Shown: positions 1 to 5,530 of the stretch, piece after piece
Layout of the letters: each line of letters begins with the position of its first letter
Numbering within the stretch: the stretch's first letter is position 1
Assembly: GCA_002477565.1 (NCBI GenBank)
Contig: DLQL01000102.1
Coordinates: 1-6,043, forward strand
Length of the DNA stretch: 6,043 bases
Reading direction: 5' to 3'
DNA from: Flavobacteriaceae bacterium UBA7433
GTDB lineage: Bacteria > Bacteroidota > Bacteroidia > Flavobacteriales > Flavobacteriaceae
Made by a program: the position numbers and the translations under genes
Notes under the pieces: model-generated
What the model saw: only the letters and a program-made list of their open reading frames with translations
Told to the model about the DNA's origin: nothing
Database searches by the model: none

Positions 1-830
1 TTTTGGTCCATGGCATAGGTGGTTTCTTCGTCATCTACGAGGACCGTAATTTCAGAAACACCGTTAGCGGTAGAGATTTCTTTGCTGTCTGCCAAGGAGA
101 AAAATAGTTCAAAGTGAATGTTTTCTTTGTGGAAACCATTTTCTGTCAGTGTTTCGGTCACCGTTTGGATCATGTCTTCGGGGCCGCATAAAAAAACGCT
201 GTCAAAAGGGCTGTGTTTGAATTTGTTTTTGACGATGTAATTGGTCGTGGATTTGTCGATTCGACCCAAAAGAGCTTCTTCGACACGTTCTTGGCTAAAT
301 ACATATTGCAGGCGCAAGCGCGCGAGGTGTTTTTTTGTCAGCGTGTCCAATGCTTCTTTGAACAGGGTTTCTTTTTCGGACTTGTTTCCATAAACCAGTG
401 TAAAGCTGGACTTTGGCTCCGATTCCAAAACAGTTTTGACCATCGAAAATACAGGAGTAATTCCGCTTCCTGCAGCAAAAGCGAGGTAGTTTTTGGACTG
501 GTTAGCGGCTGTTTTCAAAAGGAAATTTCCCTCTGGAGGACTGACGTCCAAAACAGCTCCAGCTTCCAAAGTGCTGAAAGCAAAATTGGAAAACAAGCCC
601 TCTGGAATTGTTTTTATAGCCACCCGAAGGTCTCCACTTTTTTCAGAAGAACAGATGGAATATGCTCTTCTCACTTCAGTTCCATCGATCGAAGTTTTTA
701 AAGTCACATACTGACCTGTTGTAAAATGAAAAAGGGATGCTAAATTCGAAGGGATGTCGAAAAGAAGAGAAACAGCACTAGGAGTTTCTTTTTTTACTTC
801 TTTTATTTTGAGGGTGTGAAATTGATGCAT
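1..830 (-). CDS. PaaE/PaaK-like ferredoxin-NAD(P)H reductase (partial, 3' end beyond left edge)
   Basis: This flavoprotein reductase should pass electrons from NAD(P)H through FAD to a C-terminal [2Fe-2S] centre and on to an oxygenase or other acceptor in the cytoplasm. I translated 276 codons from the ATG at 828-830. Residues 1-105 form the FAD-binding barrel, with RAYSICSS at 55-62 matching the flavin-binding RxYS motif. Residues 110-245 form the NAD(P)-binding domain, with AAGSGITP at 119-126 and CGPEDM at 215-220. From about residue 258 (GVSEITVLVDDEE) the typical first strand of a plant-type ferredoxin domain begins, but the cluster cysteines lie outside the window. This domain order is that of the phenylacetyl-CoA oxygenase reductase group. 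No paaABCD genes are seen here, so the true partner is unknown and many flavobacterial homologues are simply named ferredoxin-NADP reductase. It is divergent from the nitronate monooxygenase gene. Family assignment is sure; the electron acceptor is not. Confidence 0.9.
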   Translation of the reverse strand, partial: MHQFHTLKIKEVKKETPSAVSLLFDIPSNLASLFHFTTGQYVTLKTSIDGTEVRRAYSICSSEKSGDLRVAIKTIPEGLFSNFAFSTLEAGAVLDVSPPEGNFLLKTAANQSKNYLAFAAGSGITPVFSMVKTVLESEPKSSFTLVYGNKSEKETLFKEALDTLTKKHLARLRLQYVFSQERVEEALLGRIDKSTTNYIVKNKFKHSPFDSVFLCGPEDMIQTVTETLTENGFHKENIHFELFFSLADSKEISTANGVSEITVLVDDEETTYAMDQ

Positions 831-849
831 GTGACTGTTTGTACATGCA
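826..849. repeat. Operator-like inverted repeat over the reductase start codon
   Basis: TGCATGT (826-832) and ACATGCA (843-849) are perfect 7-base inverted arms around a 10-base spacer. The site covers the reductase start codon (828-830) and touches its candidate -7 element. A bound repressor there would block both promoter and start. This is inferred from position and symmetry only; no regulator gene is in the window. Confidence 0.35.
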
Positions 850-855
850 AAAATA
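848..855 (-). promoter_or_regulatory. Candidate -7 promoter element of the reductase gene
   Basis: Read on the minus strand this is TATTTTTG, an exact fit to the Bacteroidota -7 consensus TAnnTTTG. It lies 17 bases upstream of the reductase ATG, which would give a very short leader. I see no TTTG -33 box at the expected distance of about 19 bases, so the promoter is only half supported. Confidence 0.4.
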
Positions 856-990
856 AGAAACTTATAAAATGCACTCGATAGAAATGAGGAAAATTATCTA
901 AAAAAAGGAATTTAATCGCTTTCTTTCAAAGCAGTTTTTCTATAAACAAAGGTTTTGCGATTGGTTTGGGTGAAAAATAGTCGCCTCTTT

Positions 991-1024
991 TTTGTTATGC
1001 ATGCATACTAAATGTGTATCTTTA
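991..1024 (+). promoter_or_regulatory. Candidate promoter of the nitronate monooxygenase gene
   Basis: TTTG at 991-994 and TATCTTTA at 1017-1024 resemble the Bacteroidota -33 and -7 boxes. The last base of the -7 box is off consensus and the 22-base spacer is slightly long. The -7 box ends 18 bases before the ATG at 1043. The spacer contains a 12-base perfect palindrome. Confidence 0.3.
996..1007. repeat. Perfect 12-bp palindrome in the promoter spacer
   Basis: TATGCATGCATA reads the same on both strands. It sits between the candidate -33 and -7 boxes of the monooxygenase gene and shares the GCATG core with the inverted repeat at 826-849, so it may be a second site for the same regulator. 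A DNA feature of this size can also arise by chance in AT-rich sequence. Confidence 0.3.
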
Positions 1025-1042
1025 AACTTTCAATGACCCCAA

Positions 1043-1999
1043 ATGAAAAACAAACCGAAGAGCTTACAAGAAATACTTGGCATAGAACACCCCATTATTT
1101 TAGCTCCCATGTTTTTGGTTTCCAACGTAACAATGACAATTGCAGCGATGGGAAAAAACATTGCGGCTTGTATTCCCGCGATGAATTATCGAACGATTGA
1201 GGAATTAAAAAGCGCCATAAAAGTACTGCAAAAGGCCAAAACACCCAAAGGCGCTTTTGGCATCAACTTAATCGTCAACAAATCCAATTTAAAGTACAGA
1301 GATCAATTGCATGCTTGTTGCGAATTGGGAGTTGATTTTATCATCACCTCACTGGGAAACCCCAAAGAAATTATTGAAAAAGCCCATGCAAAAGGTATCA
1401 AAGTTTTTTGCGATGTAGTCAACACAGCACAGGCAAAAAAAGTAGAGGCCTTGGGCTGTGATGCTTTGATTGCGGTAAACAATCAAGCGGGTGGTCATCG
1501 CGGAAATTTGGACCCAGATCATTTGATCAACGAATTGACACTTCATTGCGACATTCCCGTCATTTCTGCAGGAGGGGTAGGAAACCGAAAAGAATTGGAA
1601 TATTTGCTGTCCATAGGTGCTGTCGGCGCTTCCATCGGAAGTCCATTCATCGCCTCAAAAGAAGCGGACATTTCTGAGGAATACAAACAAGCCTGTATCG
1701 ATTACGGCAAAGACGATGTGGTCGTCACCAAAAAAATATCTGGAACTCCTTGCACGGTCATCAACACACCTTATGTGCAAAAAACGGGAACACAAGAGAC
1801 CTGGCTAGAACGGTTTTTAAACAAAAATAAAAAACTAAAAAAGTGGGTCAAATTGTTGCGCTACTTGAAAGGATCTTCTGACGTGACACAAGCGGCCAAA
1901 ACTGTTACCTACAAAACCGTTTGGGTGGCAGGACCCAGTATAGAACACACGTCCAAAGTTGAATCGGTAAAAGAAATCATTGACCGCTTTGTAAACTAG
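1043..1999 (+). CDS. Nitronate monooxygenase (2-nitropropane dioxygenase family)
   Basis: An FMN-dependent TIM-barrel enzyme that oxidises alkyl nitronates (such as propionate 3-nitronate) to carbonyl compounds and nitrite, usually seen as detoxification in the cytoplasm. The 318-residue length is normal for the family. Visible motifs are HPIILAPM near the N terminus (16-23), GINLIV at 73-78, the catalytic segment NNQAGGHRG at 146-154 with His152 as the probable catalytic base, the phosphate-binding SAGGVG at 175-180, and GASIGSPF at 195-202. The ATG at 1043 places the first strand at the usual distance; an ATG at 1033 is in another frame. It is divergent from a flavin reductase gene. The C-terminal 50 residues are lysine-rich and unremarkable. 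Related enoyl-ACP reductases of the FabK type share the fold, but the GGHRG motif fits nitronate monooxygenase well. The natural substrate cannot be told from sequence. Confidence 0.9.
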   Translation: MKNKPKSLQEILGIEHPIILAPMFLVSNVTMTIAAMGKNIAACIPAMNYRTIEELKSAIKVLQKAKTPKGAFGINLIVNKSNLKYRDQLHACCELGVDFIITSLGNPKEIIEKAHAKGIKVFCDVVNTAQAKKVEALGCDALIAVNNQAGGHRGNLDPDHLINELTLHCDIPVISAGGVGNRKELEYLLSIGAVGASIGSPFIASKEADISEEYKQACIDYGKDDVVVTKKISGTPCTVINTPYVQKTGTQETWLERFLNKNKKLKKWVKLLRYLKGSSDVTQAAKTVTYKTVWVAGPSIEHTSKVESVKEIIDRFVN

Positions 2000-2107
2000 T
2001 TCCCCGACAATTTTGTAATCTTCTTTTAAAGAAACCAGTTTTTAGACCTTTGACCACTTCACAACCTTGAGCTGGAATGCACTGCAAGTTTTAGAAGCCA
2101 TTCATAA

Positions 2108-2116
2108 TATAATTTG
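2108..2116 (+). promoter_or_regulatory. Weak candidate -7 element ahead of sprE
   Basis: TATAATTTG resembles the Bacteroidota -7 box with one extra base between TA and TTTG (or TAATTTG with one T short). No clear -33 box was found. If used, transcription would start near 2123 and the leader would be roughly 55 bases, containing the hairpin at 2136-2161. Between the upstream stop at 1999 and this point I see no convincing terminator. Confidence 0.25.
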
Positions 2117-2135
2117 TAATTTTACGTTTTTTAAA

Positions 2136-2161
2136 TTCCCTACAGGATTGCTGTTAGGGGA
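2136..2161 (+). promoter_or_regulatory. Leader hairpin just upstream of sprE
   Basis: The arms TTCCCTACAG (2136-2145) and CTGTTAGGGGA (2151-2161) pair as a ten-pair stem with one T:G wobble (2137/2160), one bulged T (2154) and a GATTG loop. It ends 15 bases before the first possible TTG start. No T-run follows on either strand, so it is not an intrinsic terminator. It could affect translation or mRNA stability, which is inference. Confidence 0.45.
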
Positions 2162-2176
2162 TACAAGTAGGTACGA

Positions 2177-4420
2177 TTGACCAAATTAAAACTTTTGAAA
2201 AACAAGCACTTCCATATCCTGACGTTTTTTATTCTGATACTTCTTGTGGGCTGTAGCACCAAAAAGGACCGATTTTTCAATCGAGAGTACCATGCGATGA
2301 CCACGAATTTCAACATTCTGTACAATGGGGACTTGGCTTTTCAAAAAGGCTTGGAACAAATCAATGAGGCTTACCAAGACAACTATTGGAAAGTGTTGCC
2401 CATTGAACCGATAGAAATCAATCAAGACAATTACCAAGCACTGTCGTTGGAAACAGAGAATGCTCCGGAGGCTACTTCTAAAAAGTCGTTGAGTGCTTTT
2501 GAAGCAGCAGAAGCGAAAGCGGTAAAAGGGATTCAGAAACACTCGATGAAAATCAAATCTCTTGAGCGCAATCGCTTTATCGACGACGCATATTTGTTGT
2601 TGGGAAAATCGCGCTACTACTCCCAAAGATTTGTACCGGCTTTGGAAGCTTTTAGCTATGTGATCAAAAACTATCCCGATGCAGATTTGATCAACGAGAC
2701 CCTTGTTTGGAAAGCCAAAACGAACATTCGTTTGCAAGACGAGACACAGGCATTGGTTGCCTTAAGGCGCCTGCTCAGAAAACAAAACGTCTCGCGTGAA
2801 GTACAGGAGGACATCCATACGACACTAGCGATTGCCTACAGGCAGCTGGACAGTGTCTCTGCAGTGATAGGCCACTTAGAACAAGCGGTTTCTCTGGGAG
2901 AACTGCCTTCTAAAAAAGCGAGGCACCTGATGATTTTAGGACAGTTGTACCGGCAAGAAAATCGGATGAACAAATCCCAACAGGCGTTTCAAAGTTTGAT
3001 TGAACTCTCCAAAGCACCCTACTCCTATCGTTTGCACGCAGAAATTGAAAAAGCAAAGAACTACCGAGTGGGAACCGATGCCTCGATGTTGATTACACAA
3101 CTTGTCAAGTTGACTGAAAACCGAGACAATAGGCCCTATTTGGACGAACTCTTTTACCAACTCGCAGTTTTGGAAGGGAAAAGAGGGAATAGAGAAGCAC
3201 AAGTTCGCTATTTTACAAAGGCCACTCAGGCAAAAAACGCCAAGGAGTTTCAAAAAGGATACGCTTACGAAGCCTTGGGGAATTTGTATTTTGACGCAAC
3301 AGATTACGCCGTAGCGGGGGCCTATTACGACAGTGTTTTACAGGTTTCTAAGGAGTTGAACACCAAGCGCATTCGAAACATCAAATCGAGAAGAGAAGGC
3401 TTGGAAACGGTTTTGGTACTCCAAGAAATTGCGGTTCGAAACGATAGTTTGTGGACGGTAATTTCTATGAGTGAAGCCGCTCAAAAAAGCTATTTTCAAT
3501 CGCACATTGATTCCTTGCAACAAAAGGATGCCGAAGAAAAGGAAGCCATCGCGTTTCAAAAGAACTTGGAACAGTATGAAGGTTTGAACAGCGCAAGTGT
3601 GTCGCGTCAACCTGCCATAGGCAGCAAAGGGAAATGGTATTTTTACAACAAACAAACCCTTGGTTTTGGAGCCCAAGAATTTAAAAAAGTATGGGGTTCA
3701 AGACCTTTGAAAGACAATTGGCGTTGGTCTGACAGTGCTGCAATTCCGCAAAAGAATCCCCAAGAGGAATCGAAAGAATCTCTAGATGAAGGAGTGGAAG
3801 AAATTCCGGAGCGGTACAAGGTTTCTTTCTATCTCAGGCAATTGCCTGCATCGGAAAAGGAGGTAGACAGCATCTCTCAATTGAGAAACAACACCCATTA
3901 CCAATTGGGGCTGATCTACAAAGAACAATTCAAGCAGCCAATCTTGGCAAGCACCACTTTGGAAAACCTACTTTTGGACGCGCCAAAGAAGCAATTGGCC
4001 TTAGGAGCGACTTACCATTTGTACAAAATTTACCAGGAAATGGGAGATGCCAAGGCAAGTCACTATAAAAACAAGGTATTGGAAGAGTTTCCAACTTCTG
4101 TCTTTGCGAAACTCTTGTCGAACACCAACACTTCAGCAAGCGCCTCGGGCCGAGGATTGACCCCTGTGGAACGTTACAACGAGATTTACGCATTTTACAA
4201 ATCAGGAGTTTGTGAAGAAACCGTTGTTGAAATTTCAGAAGCCTTGCGTATCTTTGAAGGCGATGCAATCGTTCCCAAGTTCTTGCTTTTAAAGGCACAT
4301 GCTTTGGCACAACTTCAAGGAAAGGAAGCATTTTTGAAAGCTTTGCAAGATTTGCTGTTGAACCACGCCAATTCTGTAGAAGCCAAAAAAGCGAAAGAAT
4401 TGATTCGAAAATTCAAATAA
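2177..4420 (+). CDS. sprE: SprE/PorW-family TPR lipoprotein of gliding motility and type IX secretion
   Basis: SprE (PorW in Porphyromonas) is an outer-membrane-associated lipoprotein needed for T9SS secretion and gliding in Bacteroidota. The N terminus is a lipoprotein signal: basic start, hydrophobic run (about 13-24) and lipobox LVGC with Cys26. Residues 131-400 carry degenerate TPR-like helix pairs, for example around 135-165, 215-240, 250-275 and 362-390. The segment KWYFYN at 486-491, then GFGAQEFKKVWGSRPLKDNW, is, from memory, the family signature. Further TPR-like helices follow at 572-640 and 663-745, with a charged linker rich in Glu at 525-545. No ATG is available: the in-frame stop at 2168 leaves TTG at 2177 or TTG at 2195. 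The latter would give MKNKHF and Cys20, a more usual signal peptide. At 747 residues it is somewhat shorter than the homologues I recall. It heads a probable operon with the bactofilin (5-base gap). Confidence 0.85.
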   Translation: MTKLKLLKNKHFHILTFFILILLVGCSTKKDRFFNREYHAMTTNFNILYNGDLAFQKGLEQINEAYQDNYWKVLPIEPIEINQDNYQALSLETENAPEATSKKSLSAFEAAEAKAVKGIQKHSMKIKSLERNRFIDDAYLLLGKSRYYSQRFVPALEAFSYVIKNYPDADLINETLVWKAKTNIRLQDETQALVALRRLLRKQNVSREVQEDIHTTLAIAYRQLDSVSAVIGHLEQAVSLGELPSKKARHLMILGQLYRQENRMNKSQQAFQSLIELSKAPYSYRLHAEIEKAKNYRVGTDASMLITQLVKLTENRDNRPYLDELFYQLAVLEGKRGNREAQVRYFTKATQAKNAKEFQKGYAYEALGNLYFDATDYAVAGAYYDSVLQVSKELNTKRIRNIKSRREGLETVLVLQEIAVRNDSLWTVISMSEAAQKSYFQSHIDSLQQKDAEEKEAIAFQKNLEQYEGLNSASVSRQPAIGSKGKWYFYNKQTLGFGAQEFKKVWGSRPLKDNWRWSDSAAIPQKNPQEESKESLDEGVEEIPERYKVSFYLRQLPASEKEVDSISQLRNNTHYQLGLIYKEQFKQPILASTTLENLLLDAPKKQLALGATYHLYKIYQEMGDAKASHYKNKVLEEFPTSVFAKLLSNTNTSASASGRGLTPVERYNEIYAFYKSGVCEETVVEISEALRIFEGDAIVPKFLLLKAHALAQLQGKEAFLKALQDLLLNHANSVEAKKAKELIRKFK

Positions 4421-4425
4421 AACCC

Positions 4426-4833
4426 ATGTTCAAAACAACTGATAAAATGAAAGATGTACCTGTTTTAGAAAGAAATGTAATTGGAAAAAAAACCATCATC
4501 GTTGGAGACATCTCTTCTGATGGAGATTTCAGAATTGACGGAACTGTAGATGGGAGCATCCGAGCAAAAGGAAGAGTGATTATCGGCAAAGAAGGCCTTG
4601 TAAAAGGCTTGATAGAAGCGACCAACGCAGATGTAGAAGGGGAAGTTTCGGGAACGCTAACCATCAGCGACATGCTGACACTCAAAGCAACTGCAATCAT
4701 TACCGGAGAGGTTTTGATCGGCAAGTTGAATGTAGAGCCAGGAGCGGCGTTCAACGCAACCTGTAGCATGAAAGGAATGGTCAAAGAACTCAGTCATGAA
4801 GAAGCCAAACAAGTTGAAGAAAAAACCGCTTGA
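4426..4833 (+). CDS. Bactofilin (polymer-forming cytoskeletal protein)
   Basis: Bactofilins self-assemble without nucleotides into filaments or membrane-associated scaffolds that position envelope machinery. The 135-residue protein has a short disordered N terminus (1-18), then a right-handed beta-helix core from about 20 to 118. Its repeating short strands and glycine turns are visible: GDISSDGDFRIDGTVDGSI at 27-45, GRVIIGKEG at 49-57, NADVEGEVSG at 67-76, GEVLIGKLNVEPGA at 94-107. The tail at 119-135 is charged. The segment NATCSM (110-115), containing Cys113, resembles flavobacterial bactofilins as I recall them. The ATG at 4426 is 5 bases after the sprE stop; a second in-frame ATG at 4447 would remove only disordered residues. 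The last 38 bases overlap the next gene in another frame. Sitting next to sprE hints at a scaffold role for envelope complexes, which is inference. Confidence 0.92.
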   Translation: MFKTTDKMKDVPVLERNVIGKKTIIVGDISSDGDFRIDGTVDGSIRAKGRVIIGKEGLVKGLIEATNADVEGEVSGTLTISDMLTLKATAIITGEVLIGKLNVEPGAAFNATCSMKGMVKELSHEEAKQVEEKTA

Positions 4834-5026
4834 TACTTTTATAAGACTTTCAAGTGCCGGAATTCAAATGGGTGTTGCCATGTATCTTGCAGCTTATTTT
4901 GGAAAAAAATTAGATGTGTATTTTGGCTTTGAAAAAGTTTTCACGTTGGTTTTGATTCTGATGGCCTTCCTGCTTTCCCTTTACAGTCTTTTACTTCAAT
5001 TGAAAAAAATTCAAGACAAAACCTAA
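4796..5026 (+). CDS. AtpZ/AtpI-family small membrane protein
   Basis: Members of this family are encoded at the head of ATP synthase operons; they are linked to assembly of the F0 c-ring or to ion transport, and act in the cytoplasmic membrane. The 76-residue protein has a strongly basic start (KKPNKLKKK, 2-10), one helix at about 17-36 with IQMGVAMYLAAYFGKKLD (23-40), typical of the family, and a second helix at about 47-68, ending in a basic tail. The ATG at 4796 lies inside the bactofilin gene (38-base overlap), consistent with translational coupling. The next in-frame ATG (4868, residue 25) falls within the first helix, so the start in the overlap is preferred. The next gene follows after 5 bases. 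Confidence 0.8.
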   Translation: MKKPNKLKKKPLDTFIRLSSAGIQMGVAMYLAAYFGKKLDVYFGFEKVFTLVLILMAFLLSLYSLLLQLKKIQDKT

Positions 5027-5031
5027 CAAAC

Positions 5032-5427
5032 ATGCAAAAGCTGATCGGGTCTTTTTTTTGCAGTTTGACTTTTTTTTCAATACTGACATTTGGAATCCAT
5101 GCGGCTGTCCAAGCCCATTTAGGATTGCCTCCATACAGCAATCAAATCGTATTGTCTTACCTGCTAAATTTCGCCTTGGCATTCGGTATTTTCATGCTTT
5201 TATTTTTTCTTCGAAAAAAATACAGCGATCAATTGGGGTTTTTATTTATGTTTGGAAGCTTTTTAAAATTCGCTGTTTTTTTTGTTTTTTTCTACCCGTT
5301 TTACAAAGCGGACGGAGCGTTGGAAAGAGTTGAGTTTTTTGCTTTTTTTATTCCTTATTTGGTCTGTTTGATTTCAGAGACCTGGTATTTGATTCAGCTT
5401 TTAAATTCCCCGTCCAAAAAAGAATGA
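5032..5427 (+). CDS. Phe-rich four-helix membrane protein (DUF6168-like), in the place of atpI
   Basis: I recognise the position and layout rather than a known function. The 131-residue protein has four likely membrane helices at about 4-25, 38-60, 67-88 and 99-124, with a short basic loop RKK at 61-63 and a basic tail. Twenty-four of 131 residues are phenylalanine. The last helix, FFIPYLVCLISETWYLIQLLN (with Glu116 in the membrane), resembles the small proteins named DUF6168 in flavobacteria, found between AtpZ/AtpI and AtpB. Placement and four-helix topology recall the classical UncI/AtpI protein, so an accessory role in ATP synthase assembly is a reasonable guess, not shown. Start ATG is 5 bases after the previous stop. 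Runs of seven or eight T occur several times within the gene. Confidence 0.7.
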   Translation: MQKLIGSFFCSLTFFSILTFGIHAAVQAHLGLPPYSNQIVLSYLLNFALAFGIFMLLFFLRKKYSDQLGFLFMFGSFLKFAVFFVFFYPFYKADGALERVEFFAFFIPYLVCLISETWYLIQLLNSPSKKE

Positions 5428-5467
5428 CACAAGGTTCTTTTGACTCAAAAAATAATGCGGAAATTAA

Positions 5468-5498
5468 TTTCTAGGTTTGATATAAAAATATATCTTTG
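5468..5498 (+). promoter_or_regulatory. Promoter of the ATP synthase operon
   Basis: TATCTTTG at 5491-5498 matches the Bacteroidota -7 consensus TAnnTTTG exactly. Nineteen bases upstream TTTC (5468-5471) is a three-of-four match to the -33 TTTG; a perfect TTTG at 5476-5479 is too close to serve. Transcription would begin near 5505, giving a leader of about 26 bases before the atpB ATG. The surrounding 103-base gap is AT-rich and shows no clear terminator, so read-through from the upstream genes is also possible. Confidence 0.65.
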
Positions 5499-5530
5499 CA
5501 CCGATTTTAAGACACGGTTATTTATATCAT

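Noticed and set aside
213..714. Plus-strand open frames (162 and 73 codons) opposite the reductase
   Set aside because: They lie antisense to a reductase with clear FAD and NAD(P) motifs; their translations are Cys/Phe/Ser-rich without any recognisable domain.
914..962. Inverted repeat AATCGC (914-919) / GCGATT (957-962) and a small GCTTT/AAAGC hairpin (918-932) in the divergent spacer
   Set aside because: The arms are only five or six bases and the outer pair is 37 bases apart; this is expected by chance.
1012..1200. Short plus-strand frame overlapping the start of the nitronate monooxygenase
   Set aside because: It is in another frame of a strongly supported gene, with no recognisable product.
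2021..2033. TTCTTTTAAAGAA as a terminator after the nitronate monooxygenase
   Set aside because: The arms leave almost no loop, the stem is all weak pairs, and no clean T-run follows directly.
2186..4331. Several minus-strand open frames opposite sprE (up to 183 codons)
   Set aside because: They are antisense shadows of a well-supported 747-codon lipoprotein gene and show no family motifs.
4413..4784. Minus-strand 123-codon frame opposite the bactofilin
   Set aside because: Its Ser/Pro/Thr-rich translation is what the reverse of a bactofilin beta-helix gives; the plus-strand protein is a clear family member.
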